From: Piscibacillus sp052246295
GTDB lineage: Bacteria > Bacillota > Bacilli > Bacillales > Alkalibacillaceae
Reading direction: 5' to 3' (one strand)
Length of the DNA stretch: 64,000 nucleotides
Assembly: GCA_052246295.1 (NCBI GenBank)
Contig: JBQQCO010000006.1
Position numbers and translations under genes: made by a program. Shown piece by piece: positions 18,133 through 27,179 of the stretch. The notes under the pieces are model-generated. The model made no database searches. It was not told the origin of the DNA and saw only the letters and a list, made by a program, of their open reading frames with translations. Each line of letters starts with the position of its first letter. Position 1 is the first letter of the stretch.

Positions 18133-19332
18133 TTACTTAGCTAAGACGTTTTCAGGCAGTGCAGCAAAAGCTTGCTCTAAGTCTGCTATGAGATCATCTA
18201 AATCTTCAACACCTGCTGAGTATCGAATCAACCCTTCAGGAATTCCCATGGCCGCTCGTTCCTCTGGAGTACATTCAACGTGACTCGTTGTTCTTGCCGG
18301 GCCTACAATCGTCTCAACTGCACCTAAATTCGCCGCACGATTAGCATATTGAAGTTTAGGCAATAAATGGCGAACAGTCTCCATTCCACCTTTTACAGAA
18401 AAACTTAACATTCCTCCAAAACCACGCATCTGACGTTTCGCTATATCATGACCTGGATGATCTTCTAACCCTGGATAAAACACATCATCAACTACATCAA
18501 CAGTTTTTAAATACTCAGCCACTTTCTGCGCATTGTCGTTTTGACGTTCAATTCTTAAGTGAAGCGTTTTCATGCCACGTAACAATAAATAGGCAGCCAT
18601 CGGATCAAGTGTTGCACCATTTATTTCACGATAATGATAAATTTGTTCAACTAAATCTTCACGTCCACAAACAACTCCACCTAAAGCGTCTGCATGACCG
18701 CCAAGGAATTTGGTAGCACTATGAATCACTAGGTCTACTCCTAATTCAATAGGATTTTGATTAATTGGGGTTGCAAACGTATTATCAATAATCACTAATG
18801 CACCAACATCATGGCCTGCTTGAACCATTCTTTCAATATCTGTGATTTTGACTGTAGGATTTGTAGGAGTTTCTAGATAAAGCACCTTACATCCTTTGGC
18901 AACCTCTTCTTCGATCGCTTCATGATTTCCTGTTTCACATAACTCTACTTCTATTTGCTGTTTAGGCAAGAACTCTGTGAAAATCTTATTCGTTCCACCG
19001 TAAGTATCTTTAATCGATACAATACGGTCACCCGGATATAAGAAAGTAGCTAACGTATTGCTAATAGCTGCCATTCCTGTTGAAAAGCTCGTTGCAGCTT
19101 CTGCACCTTCTAAAATTTTCACTTTATCTTCAAACGCTTGAACTGTAGGGTTTGTATTACGACCGTAGATGTGTCCTTCTTTTTGTCCTGTTGCTACGTC
19201 TAACCATTCATCCATGTCGTCATAACCAAACGAAACACTATGAACGACCGGAACTTGTGTAGCACCATGAACTAGCTGTGCTTTTTCCCCTGCCCAAAGT
19301 GCTTTTGTTCCCATTTTCTTTTCATTCATCAT
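18133..19332 (-). CDS. Cystathionine gamma-synthase/lyase family PLP enzyme
   Basis: A 399-residue fold-type I PLP enzyme of the Cys/Met metabolism family. The Schiff-base lysine is Lys208 in HSATKFLGGHADA; other family landmarks are YGRNTNPT, FSTGMAAIS, YLETPTNPT and SVGVEDLDDLI-like SAGVEDLDDLIADL. The family catalyses gamma-elimination or gamma-replacement on homoserine or homocysteine derivatives. Exact activity cannot be fixed from sequence. Its position between the DoeA-like hydrolase and homoserine dehydrogenase, 12 bases from one and about 12 from the other, suggests it works on a C4 amino acid made by the hydrolase or delivers homoserine to the dehydrogenase. Confidence 0.88.
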   Translation of the reverse strand: MMNEKKMGTKALWAGEKAQLVHGATQVPVVHSVSFGYDDMDEWLDVATGQKEGHIYGRNTNPTVQAFEDKVKILEGAEAATSFSTGMAAISNTLATFLYPGDRIVSIKDTYGGTNKIFTEFLPKQQIEVELCETGNHEAIEEEVAKGCKVLYLETPTNPTVKITDIERMVQAGHDVGALVIIDNTFATPINQNPIELGVDLVIHSATKFLGGHADALGGVVCGREDLVEQIYHYREINGATLDPMAAYLLLRGMKTLHLRIERQNDNAQKVAEYLKTVDVVDDVFYPGLEDHPGHDIAKRQMRGFGGMLSFSVKGGMETVRHLLPKLQYANRAANLGAVETIVGPARTTSHVECTPEERAAMGIPEGLIRYSAGVEDLDDLIADLEQAFAALPENVLAK

Positions 19333-19344
19333 CTCAATCTCCTC

Positions 19345-20559
19345 CTAACTAATTATTCCATCGCTTCCGTCTGGCATTTGAAATGGACTTTGAATGAGTA
19401 ATTTTCTTGGATAATTCGTAAACATTTCAACGCCGTTATCGGTTACACGGAAAGATTCACTCATTTCTAAACCATAATGATCGAGCCAAATTCCTGGGAT
19501 AAAATGAAAGGTCATATTTGGTTGTAACTCAGTTCGATCACCTTTACGAATACTCGCTGTATGCTCTCCCCAGTCTGGCGGGTAATTTAAACCCATGGAG
19601 TAGCCTAATCGAGATTCCTTTTCAATTCCATAACGTCTAGTTGATTTACGCCATGCTTCTTCCAATTCCTCTAACATAACTCCCGGTTTCACAATGGACA
19701 TCACATCTTCAATACCTTCAGCCACTATTTGCGCCAAACGTTCTAACTTTTCTGAAGGCTGACCAACATGAGCTGTACGCGCTAATGGGCAATGATAACG
19801 TTTATAGCAACCCGCAAGTTCAACAATGACGGAATTATCTTCTTTAAAGTACTGATCGCTCCAGGTCAGATGTGGTGTCGATGTGTTTTCGCCTGTTGGA
19901 AGCATTGGAACAATCGAAGGATAATCACCCCCGTAGTCTTCAGTACCTCTCACTAATTCGAAAAAGATACTCGCTGCAGCATCACATTCGCGTGAACCAG
20001 TGTGGATACTCTTTAGCCCAGCTGTCATGGCTTGCTCTGCAATTTTCGCTGCACGCCGAATATAATCGATTTCCTGTGGTGATTTAATAATTCTTACCCA
20101 GTTCACCAAGCTAGTCACATCAGTGAATGTGACATTTGGCAATTTTTCTGTTAACACTTCAAAAGACTTTGCCGTAAAATAATATTGCTCTTTTTCAACT
20201 CCAATGGTTCGATTGCCCTGACCAATCTGTTCTAAAATTTCCGCGATAAACTCCATTGGGTGATATTCCATGGATTGCACATAATAATCTGGGTAAGCCA
20301 TGATGTTTTCATCGTACATCCAAGTTTTGGCCTTAGCTCCAGGTGCATCCATATAACGCCCAATCCAAATCGGTTGTGGTTCGTCAATAATGACAATCAG
20401 CATTTGATGAACGTAGAATGACCAAGCGTCGTAGCCAGATAAATAGTTCATATTGGCTGGATCTGTGATTAAAAGTACCTCAACGCCCTTTTCTTCCATG
20501 CTCCGCTTCGTTTTTTCTAACCGACTTTGATACTCCACAATATCAAAATCCAACACCAT
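19345..20559 (-). CDS. M24-family enzyme resembling ectoine hydrolase DoeA/EutD
   Basis: A 404-residue pita-bread-fold protein of peptidase family M24. Several stretches match what I know of ectoine hydrolases rather than ordinary aminopeptidases P: AYPDYYVQSMEYHPM, GGDYPSIVPMLPTGEN, PHLTWSDQ, CYKRYHCPLARTAHVG and GLNYPPDWGEHT. The metal-binding aspartates of true M24 peptidases are not evident where IVELAG stands, also as in that group. Ectoine hydrolase opens the cyclic ring to N-acetyl-diaminobutyrate. First gene of the operon, GGGAGGA before the ATG. The DoeB deacetylase and DoeD aminotransferase that usually accompany it are absent here, so another cyclic or N-blocked substrate is possible. 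Confidence 0.8.
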   Translation of the reverse strand: MVLDFDIVEYQSRLEKTKRSMEEKGVEVLLITDPANMNYLSGYDAWSFYVHQMLIVIIDEPQPIWIGRYMDAPGAKAKTWMYDENIMAYPDYYVQSMEYHPMEFIAEILEQIGQGNRTIGVEKEQYYFTAKSFEVLTEKLPNVTFTDVTSLVNWVRIIKSPQEIDYIRRAAKIAEQAMTAGLKSIHTGSRECDAAASIFFELVRGTEDYGGDYPSIVPMLPTGENTSTPHLTWSDQYFKEDNSVIVELAGCYKRYHCPLARTAHVGQPSEKLERLAQIVAEGIEDVMSIVKPGVMLEELEEAWRKSTRRYGIEKESRLGYSMGLNYPPDWGEHTASIRKGDRTELQPNMTFHFIPGIWLDHYGLEMSESFRVTDNGVEMFTNYPRKLLIQSPFQMPDGSDGIIS

Positions 20560-20607
20560 AACATCCTCCCTTCATTAAATGACAGAATTTTTAGTTTTCT
20601 TAATTAT

Positions 20608-20654
20608 ATTATACGAAGACAATGCGATAAATGTAATGTTCAAAGTGTATGAAC
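20608..20654 (-). promoter_or_regulatory. Candidate promoter and operator of the DoeA-like operon
   Basis: On the minus strand a TATAAT -10 (20613-20608) lies 17 bases from a poor -35 TTACAT (20636-20631). Directly upstream is a dyad GTTCA-7-TGAAC (20638-20654). A good -10, weak -35 and adjacent dyad fit activator-dependent control, with the neighbouring PucR-type protein the obvious candidate. Functional assignment is inference. Confidence 0.5.
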
Positions 20655-20703
20655 TTTTTAAATAAGGATTTATACAATTTGGATAAATATAGACTTACGC
20701 ATA

Positions 20704-20745
20704 CAAAAAAAGACGAACTTTAGGTTTTTACACCCATAGTTCGCC
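20704..20745 (-). terminator. Terminator of the pucR-like gene
   Basis: On the minus strand GGCGAACT pairs with AGTTCGTC followed by seven T, just past the stop at 20754. It makes the regulator and the operon separate transcripts. Confidence 0.8.
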
Positions 20746-20753
20746 TTTGTTTC

Positions 20754-22427
20754 TTAATCCCTAAATTGATTTAGCATCCATAACCTTACGCTAAACTCTA
20801 ATAAGAATGAATCATCAGCATCTACTAAGGAAAGTTTTGTTAGTTTCTCGATATTTCTTAAGCGATATAACAAGGACTGTCTATGCAGATTTAATGCTCT
20901 CGCAGTTTGGCTGACATTACCTTTGTACTTTTGATATGTCATAAATGTCTGGATTAAGTCGGTTTTACGTTTATGATCATAATCCACTAAAGGTTGTAAA
21001 ATTTCTTGTACATGTCTCACCACTTCACGATCATGTGTGAGCATTAATAATAAGTGATTTACTTTCGTTTCTTCAAAAAAGGTTCTCTCACCAAAGCCAT
21101 ATTGCCTAGTATGAATATCTAGAGCTGTTCTTGCTTGATGATAACTTTCATAAAACACATTGCCATCACCGCGGTGAAAACCAACACCCCACGCAAAGTC
21201 AAGATTCGTCAATTGGTCGTGCAAACGTCTTTCTACCATATCAAGAAAATGATTGACATTCTCTTGATAGGCAAAATCATCGGTTTCTAAGTAGATAATG
21301 ACCTCTCCATCATCAAATGTTGACATCGTCTTTCGGCCAAGTTGTTGACTAGCGTGTGTAATTTCTTTTTGAACATAATAATTTAAGCTGTGTAACGACG
21401 ATTGCATAGAACGATCATTTTCATGTTCTTCAAGATCTACTGTTTGAAAGTCACCAACGATACACGCGTATGATTTGGTTAAATCATAACCTAGTAATTC
21501 ACCTTTAGATAAAATCTTCGTTGTTAGCTCTTGCTTTTCTTTTGCTAAGTCCAAAATAAAATTATCTTTCAATCTAATCTCAGTTGTTTCGATCGCATTT
21601 TCGGTTAAGAAGTATAAAGCACAAGCTGTTAGACCATGTTCTAATACGTTCATCGTTAGCCAAGTTAAATCCTCAGGCTTTTTAGGTTTAAATAATAGAT
21701 AACCTTGTTTTTTGTCATTAGAAAATATACTAAGCTCATAACATGTTTTATCATTTACGTAATATTGATCAAGATGATGATATAAAGGGTGCTCTTCCAA
21801 TGGTACTTCCGGTTGTTCTAGTTTCTTAATGTCTCCTTCGGCATGACCATTTAAGACATCAATCACATCAGTATCAAACTCATAATTAGCTCTAACAATC
21901 TGTCTTTGATCACTAATGGCAACAGGGATTTTTATATTTCTATGTAAAAGTTCTAGAATATCTTTTAAAGAACCACCACTTAACACGCAATCTGTTAACT
22001 GTTGTCTTAACTGTTCAGCTTTTTCCCGTTCCCACTCATTCTCACGACTGATCGCATCAATCACATCTTGAATAACATCTGAAAAACGAACCTTCCAAGG
22101 TATTTCAATTAAAATAAAATCAGATGCCTCTGCCACTTCAACGATTCTCTCAGGTACATTAGTAATATGACGACCAGTAGCAATCGTTAAGGCTGAAGCC
22201 CCTGATTGAATAACATCTTGAACAAATTTCTCAAATAATATTGGATCATCAGCACATCCAATTCCTGTCGTTAGTACAAACTCATGCTTACGCACAAAAT
22301 TCTCAACAGGAACTTCAATGACAGATACCCATTCTACAGTTGTATCTTTTAAATGCTGATTTCCAGTTATAACCTTTGCCTCTTCCATTACCTTAAGGTC
22401 CACAATATCTTCCATGACAATGCCCAT
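20754..22427 (-). CDS. PucR/CdaR-family transcriptional activator
   Basis: A 557-residue regulator with an N-terminal PucR sensor domain (VITGNQHLKDTTVEWVSV), a central GGDEF-like CdaR domain and a C-terminal HTH_30 domain (GNVSQTARALNLHRQSLLYR). PucR-type proteins usually activate nearby catabolic operons in response to a substrate. It is encoded just upstream of, and in the same direction as, the DoeA-like operon. I prefer ATG 22427, with AGGTGA five bases before, over the in-frame codons three residues upstream. Confidence 0.88.
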   Translation of the reverse strand: MGIVMEDIVDLKVMEEAKVITGNQHLKDTTVEWVSVIEVPVENFVRKHEFVLTTGIGCADDPILFEKFVQDVIQSGASALTIATGRHITNVPERIVEVAEASDFILIEIPWKVRFSDVIQDVIDAISRENEWEREKAEQLRQQLTDCVLSGGSLKDILELLHRNIKIPVAISDQRQIVRANYEFDTDVIDVLNGHAEGDIKKLEQPEVPLEEHPLYHHLDQYYVNDKTCYELSIFSNDKKQGYLLFKPKKPEDLTWLTMNVLEHGLTACALYFLTENAIETTEIRLKDNFILDLAKEKQELTTKILSKGELLGYDLTKSYACIVGDFQTVDLEEHENDRSMQSSLHSLNYYVQKEITHASQQLGRKTMSTFDDGEVIIYLETDDFAYQENVNHFLDMVERRLHDQLTNLDFAWGVGFHRGDGNVFYESYHQARTALDIHTRQYGFGERTFFEETKVNHLLLMLTHDREVVRHVQEILQPLVDYDHKRKTDLIQTFMTYQKYKGNVSQTARALNLHRQSLLYRLRNIEKLTKLSLVDADDSFLLEFSVRLWMLNQFRD

Positions 22428-22572
22428 TCTCATCACCTATACAATTTGACATCCCTTAATAATATTATAATGACGAGATAGGATTCCAGTCAATTCAGAA
22501 AATTTAGATTTATTGTCTATAATTGAAGAAGTCTTCGTTCTTTTTCTTCAAAAAATATTCGATCGAAAGGTT

Positions 22573-22692
22573 TTAGTTCAGATATGCTAAAATTAGCTTA
22601 ATTCCCACAGTAAATAACAATGCGAGTAAACAACACATAACAGGAATAACCCAGACACTCTCTTTGAACTTCAAATATAATTTTTTTATCAA
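22573..22692 (-). pseudogene. Possible N-terminal fragment of a DUF2254-like membrane protein
   Basis: A 39-codon ORF (TTG start, weak GAAGTGAT site) encodes MIKKLYLKFKESVWVIPV followed by one hydrophobic helix. Its opening resembles the beginning of DUF2254 membrane proteins (lysine-rich, xSLWFxP, then a helix), which are far longer. It may be a remnant or an independent one-helix micropeptide. The rest of 22437-22840 shows nothing I can support apart from the promoter region of the next gene. Confidence 0.3.
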
Positions 22693-22840
22693 CCTAATCA
22701 CTTCTTCACATAGTTTGAAGTTAGTTTGACACCAACTAATCTGGGTCATGCATTACCGTAAGTAAGATCATTACCTTATATAATTTTGAATTTTGTGATA
22801 ATATATTGAATGGTAAATAACTTATCCCTTGAGGTGAATA

Positions 22841-23452
22841 ATGAAAGAAGTTATAAGCACAACTACATTTTTTACTCTATTTTTTACATTACATACCATT
22901 GTTTCTTGGGTATTCCCTTTCCTTAATTTAGGATGGCTTCTTGCATGGTTATTAATTGTCGTCATTTCCCTTATTATAAGTAAGTTTTTATATGAGTGGT
23001 TAGAACGTCAAGAGGAAGGCTACTTACCACCTAAGAGACGAAACCTCCTATTCTTCTCAATAGTAATCGTTGGCTTGTCACTCGTTGCCGTACAATATTG
23101 GAATGAATATAAGGAAAAACCTTTTTCAGAAGTCCTAGCGCATTACAGCTATCCCGACCAAATCATGATTAATCCATATGAGGGCACTGATCCGATTACG
23201 AACAAGTCAACCATAGACGATCTGATGAATTTTTTATCACAATATAATGTTCAAAAAGTTAAGAATGACAAAGGTGAACGAGCACTTGGGGGACATGAAT
23301 TAGTGTGGGATAACGACAAGGGCTTAAATGGCCCTGCTGTTGTTATGGTGTTGATTAGTGAGGATAACATATGGGTAAACTTTGATCGTTATGAGGTCTT
23401 AAATGGGCCAATAGATATAGAGTGGGTTGAGCAATCCTTAACAATTAATTAA
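22841..23452 (+). CDS. Three-helix membrane protein of unknown function
   Basis: A 203-residue protein with three hydrophobic helices (about residues 7-26, 29-49 and 67-84) and a soluble C-terminal domain of about 110 residues, likely outside. GAGG lies six bases before the ATG. I do not recognise the family. It is monocistronic, with a strong hairpin after the stop. Confidence 0.75.
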   Translation: MKEVISTTTFFTLFFTLHTIVSWVFPFLNLGWLLAWLLIVVISLIISKFLYEWLERQEEGYLPPKRRNLLFFSIVIVGLSLVAVQYWNEYKEKPFSEVLAHYSYPDQIMINPYEGTDPITNKSTIDDLMNFLSQYNVQKVKNDKGERALGGHELVWDNDKGLNGPAVVMVLISEDNIWVNFDRYEVLNGPIDIEWVEQSLTIN

Positions 23453-23456
23453 ATTA

Positions 23457-23490
23457 GAAGAGCATCGAACAAAGTCGATGCTCTTCTTTT
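23457..23490. terminator. Bidirectional terminator
   Basis: The stem gaagagcatcga / tcgatgctcttc followed by TTTT fills the gap between convergent genes. Confidence 0.85.
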
Positions 23491-23500
23491 CATTCATTTA

Positions 23501-23863
23501 TTAATATACAACGTTTTGATATTTAGGATTCGCGCCATACTCATTTGTTTCATCATTACTATCTAATAATAAGAAAACTAGTAAGATAATCCATCCAATT
23601 ATTGGCACCAAAATTATTAAGTACCACCAACCACTTCTTCCTGTATCATGCAATCGTCTAACAGCAACAGCGATGCTTGGTATTATTAAAAATAAGACAA
23701 ATAATACATATATGATTGTAAATAAATCTGTCGCATTTGCGAATGCTTCTAATATAGACGTTAACAAAGCATTGACTAATGTAAAAATCCAATATTCTTT
23801 TCTTCTAGAACGCCCACTGAAGTCGGCATATTTTTGATAAGGTAACAAATACCACTGTAACAA
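23501..23863 (-). CDS. DUF805 membrane protein
   Basis: A 120-residue integral membrane protein of the DUF805 family, recognisable by the start YADFSGRSRRKEYWIF and the later RRLHDTGRSGWWYL. Three to four helices. It starts with TTG behind AGGAGG. Function unknown. Confidence 0.88.
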   Translation of the reverse strand: MLQWYLLPYQKYADFSGRSRRKEYWIFTLVNALLTSILEAFANATDLFTIIYVLFVLFLIIPSIAVAVRRLHDTGRSGWWYLIILVPIIGWIILLVFLLLDSNDETNEYGANPKYQNVVY

Positions 23864-23885
23864 ACTATTCCTCCTAAATTTTCAT

Positions 23886-24575
23886 TTAATCAACTTCAAC
23901 AAAAAACTTTTCTACTTCCTCTACAGAATTTGTTTTTAAAACAATTCCGTTATGGTCTGTTAGGATGTAAGTTGTCTCATTCTGTTCAAGACCTAAGAGT
24001 TCACTTTCATTTATGTACCCTTCTCTAGGCTCCATAATTATATTGACAGATTGTATTTTAGACTCAAAAGGGGGTTCATTCATAGATTCGTAGACTGGAT
24101 CATTGTTGATGTTAGAATTGTAAATATAAATTCCATAATATCCCTTATCTACTGTCATCGTATCTTCGAGATCTACCATAGTATAAGGTAGTACCTTAAT
24201 TTGCTCAACATCATAAGACGGGAGCTGATCTTGTTCATGGGTAAATGTATCATATGATACTAATTCTGTCTTATATTCTCCTTTAAGTGAAACTTCAACT
24301 TTTTGACCTTGAGTTAACTCATCAATTTGACTAACTTCACCATTTATCGTTGTATCCTGATTGAAGTTAACAGCAAATGCTTCAATCTTCTCTTCATGCT
24401 CATCAAAGTTCATAGATGTTTTTTCCTCTTTGGTTAGAGAATCACCTAAATAAATAATAATTTGGTTACTATCTTGATCGATTGTACTTATTTTACCTTC
24501 CACACCGTTAACATCTTGATTTGAACAACCTGTCAATAAGAATAGTAATACAATTAATAATCTAATGTACAACAT
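23886..24575 (-). CDS. Lipoprotein of unknown function (DUF3221-like)
   Basis: A 229-residue lipoprotein with lipobox LLTGC at residues 13-17. The exported part begins with a small beta-rich segment (GKISTIDQDSNQIIIYLG, then GQKVEVSLKG) resembling the OB-like fold of DUF3221-type Bacillus lipoproteins. It lies 22 bases upstream of the DUF805 gene on the same strand, so they may be co-transcribed. Confidence 0.7.
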   Translation of the reverse strand: MLYIRLLIVLLFLLTGCSNQDVNGVEGKISTIDQDSNQIIIYLGDSLTKEEKTSMNFDEHEEKIEAFAVNFNQDTTINGEVSQIDELTQGQKVEVSLKGEYKTELVSYDTFTHEQDQLPSYDVEQIKVLPYTMVDLEDTMTVDKGYYGIYIYNSNINNDPVYESMNEPPFESKIQSVNIIMEPREGYINESELLGLEQNETTYILTDHNGIVLKTNSVEEVEKFFVEVD

Positions 24576-24604
24576 CCAATCACCTATTTTATCATGTTTT
24601 ATAA

Positions 24605-24637
24605 GAAAAACACTCGAAGAATCAACGAGTGTTTTTC
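24605..24637. terminator. Terminator between lipoprotein and dipeptidase genes
   Basis: The stem aaaaacactcg / cgagtgttttt is symmetrical with A and T runs. On the minus strand it ends the dipeptidase transcript only if read from the right, since the dipeptidase stop is at 24647. Confidence 0.8.
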
Positions 24638-24646
24638 CGTAAATTT

Positions 24647-26020
24647 CTATTTTACATCCTCAAGCATAAACCAGTAATGAGCTAATGTTTCCATACCTTT
24701 ATCAAAGTTTTCTAAATGGAAATGCTCGTTCGGTGCGTGTAAGTTCTCATCTGGTAGACCGAAGCCCATAAGCACAACCGGCACCTCTAAAATACGATCA
24801 AGTTCTGCAACGATTGGGATTGAGCCGCCTCCACGAATATATGCTGTTTCTTCGTTATATACTTTTTCATAAGCTTTCGCAGCTGTTTGAATTACTGGGT
24901 GATCAAACGGTGTTACATATGGCTTTCCTTTATCGAATGGTGTTACTGTTACGTTAACCCCTTTAGGTGCATTCTTCTCAACATGGTTAGTTAAAAGATC
25001 TACAATTTCCTCTGGGTCTTGATCTGGAACTAAACGACAAGTGATTTTGGCAGCTGCTTCTGAAGGTAGTACAGTTTTAATCCCTTCACCTTGAAATCCA
25101 CCATAGATACCATTGATTTCAAGTGTCGGTCTAACTGACGTACGTTCCACATATGAGTAACCCTTTTCACCCGTTAACTCAGGTACTTCTAAATCTTGAC
25201 GTAATTTCTCTTCATCAAATGGAACTGCTGCAAGAGCCTTACGTTCATCATCAGATAGCTCAGGAATTTTGTCATAAAATCCTTCAACTAACACTTTATT
25301 GTTTTCATCACGGAAAGAATCTAAAATTTTCACAAGTGCATGGACTGGATTCATTACACCTCCACCATACTCTCCTGAGTGTAAGTCTCCTTTTGCACCT
25401 TTTACATCAATTTGAATACCTGCTAATCCGCGTAATCCATATGTAATCGTTGGTTTGCCTTTTTCAATTAACGCAGAATCAGATACAACTATTAAATCAG
25501 CTTCCAACATATCTTGGTGCTCTTCACAAAACTTAGGTAATGTTGGACTTCCGATTTCTTCTTCACCTTCTATTAAAACTTTAAAGTTTACTGGAGGTGT
25601 ATCAACGTTTTTAAGAACTGCTTCCATAACTTTCATATGCATGAAAACTTGGCCCTTGTCATCAGTTGCACCACGCGCATATAATTTATTATCTCGAATA
25701 GTTGCGTCAAACGGTTCAGAATCCCATAATTCAACTGGGTCTACAGGCTGCACATCGTAATGTCCGTATACTAAAACAGTCGGAGCATCTGGGTTTTTAA
25801 TGACTTCACCATATACCACCGGCTTTCCGTCTGAAGGCATAACTTCAGCACGATCAAAACCACTATTTAACAAATCGTCTTTAACCCATTCAGCTGCTTT
25901 CACAACATCGTCATGATGTTCAGACAATGCGCTAATACTAGGAATTGCTAAAAAATCTTTTAATTGATTAAGATGATGTTCTCGATTGTCTTTTAAATAC
26001 TGAATTACTTGTTCTTGCAT
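24647..26020 (-). CDS. M20-family dipeptidase
   Basis: A 457-residue zinc dipeptidase of the carnosinase/CNDP-like M20 group. Metal and catalytic motifs visible are GHYDVQP, ARGATDDKG, LIEGEEEIGSP, and the late IRGGGSIP region. It should be cytosolic and cleave dipeptides with broad specificity. An ATG six codons upstream lacks a ribosome site; GGGAG precedes the ATG at 26020. Confidence 0.9.
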   Translation of the reverse strand: MQEQVIQYLKDNREHHLNQLKDFLAIPSISALSEHHDDVVKAAEWVKDDLLNSGFDRAEVMPSDGKPVVYGEVIKNPDAPTVLVYGHYDVQPVDPVELWDSEPFDATIRDNKLYARGATDDKGQVFMHMKVMEAVLKNVDTPPVNFKVLIEGEEEIGSPTLPKFCEEHQDMLEADLIVVSDSALIEKGKPTITYGLRGLAGIQIDVKGAKGDLHSGEYGGGVMNPVHALVKILDSFRDENNKVLVEGFYDKIPELSDDERKALAAVPFDEEKLRQDLEVPELTGEKGYSYVERTSVRPTLEINGIYGGFQGEGIKTVLPSEAAAKITCRLVPDQDPEEIVDLLTNHVEKNAPKGVNVTVTPFDKGKPYVTPFDHPVIQTAAKAYEKVYNEETAYIRGGGSIPIVAELDRILEVPVVLMGFGLPDENLHAPNEHFHLENFDKGMETLAHYWFMLEDVK

Positions 26021-26201
26021 GTTAATTGCTCCCTTCATAATTTACTGTATTAAAATAATCTTATCACTTACTTTACATCAATTCATTATTTAAACACGAA
26101 AATTCCTTTAAAAATGTTATAATCACTTAGAAAAAAGGTATATAACTATCATACATATAGTAAAAGCTGGACAGATTGTGAACTTCGCTGGAGTGAATTA
26201 A

Positions 26202-27119
26202 ATGTTTAAAAGACTTATTCTAATACTACTATCCATTATATTGGTCTACTCGTTGGCCTTTTACATTTTATATAAACAACCACAACCCACTGTTAAACAA
26301 CCTTCTGTATTGGAAACCGAAAAAGGTGGACCACTGGTAATCGCTCATAGAGCAGGTGATTTAATAGCGCCCGGAAACTCTATGACAGCGATTGAAAAGT
26401 CAGCTGAACTCGGCGTTGATTTAATTGAGCTAGATATTCATATCACTAAAGATGGACACCTTGTTCTCATGCATGATCCTTCTGTGGACCGTACAACAGA
26501 TGGATCAGGTTTAGTTGCTGAATTAACTTTAGAAGAATTCCAGATGCTTGATGCAGGGTTTCATTTTATGGACTTGAATGGTGAATATTCCTTTAGAGGA
26601 CTTGGCGTGTATAAGCCAACATTGGAGGAAGTCTTTCAAGAGTATCCAGACATGCATTACATGCTTGAAATTAAACACACCAACCCGCCTCAGCTTTATG
26701 GTGACATTGCCTTTAAACTGTGGGAGCTAATTCAAGAATATGAAATGGAAGACAAAGTATTGGTCTCATCTTTTGACCAGGAGATAATTGATGAATTTAA
26801 CGAATATGCTCAAGGCGAGGTTGCCTTAGGTACAGGTGAACAGTCAGCGTTCAATTTTATAATTACGAATAAACTTTGGGCGCGAAACCTTTTTAAGCCT
26901 AACGGACATGCCATTCAACTACCTGTCAAGAATAAGTACTTTGACTTTTTTACCGAGGAAGTCATTGAAGGCGCCCATCGTTTAGGAATGGATGTACATT
27001 ATTGGACCATTAATGATGAAGAAACCATGCGTGAGTTAATCGATGCAGGTGCCGATGGAATTATTACTGATCGACCAGATTTATTAATTGAGATATTAGA
27101 AGAAAAAGGATTAAGGTAA
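26202..27119 (+). CDS. Glycerophosphodiester phosphodiesterase, membrane anchored
   Basis: A 305-residue GDPD-family phosphodiesterase with an N-terminal anchor helix (residues 5-23). The barrel carries IAHRAGD, VDLIELDIHITKDGHLVLMHD and the later MLEIKH and GADGIITDRPD, the expected His, Glu, Asp and His residues. The usual PENT after HRG reads APGNS here. It would hydrolyse glycerophosphodiesters outside the membrane, releasing glycerol 3-phosphate. Monocistronic. Confidence 0.9.
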   Translation: MFKRLILILLSIILVYSLAFYILYKQPQPTVKQPSVLETEKGGPLVIAHRAGDLIAPGNSMTAIEKSAELGVDLIELDIHITKDGHLVLMHDPSVDRTTDGSGLVAELTLEEFQMLDAGFHFMDLNGEYSFRGLGVYKPTLEEVFQEYPDMHYMLEIKHTNPPQLYGDIAFKLWELIQEYEMEDKVLVSSFDQEIIDEFNEYAQGEVALGTGEQSAFNFIITNKLWARNLFKPNGHAIQLPVKNKYFDFFTEEVIEGAHRLGMDVHYWTINDEETMRELIDAGADGIITDRPDLLIEILEEKGLR

Positions 27120-27141
27120 ACATATTTAAATTTTTATAAAA

Positions 27142-27175
27142 TAAAAGCCAGGTTGCGGAAACCTGGCTTTTACTA
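27142..27175. terminator. Bidirectional terminator
   Basis: The stem aaaagccaggtt / aacctggctttt with a GCGG-type loop lies between the convergent GDPD and YceI genes. Confidence 0.85.
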
Positions 27176-27179
27176 TTAC

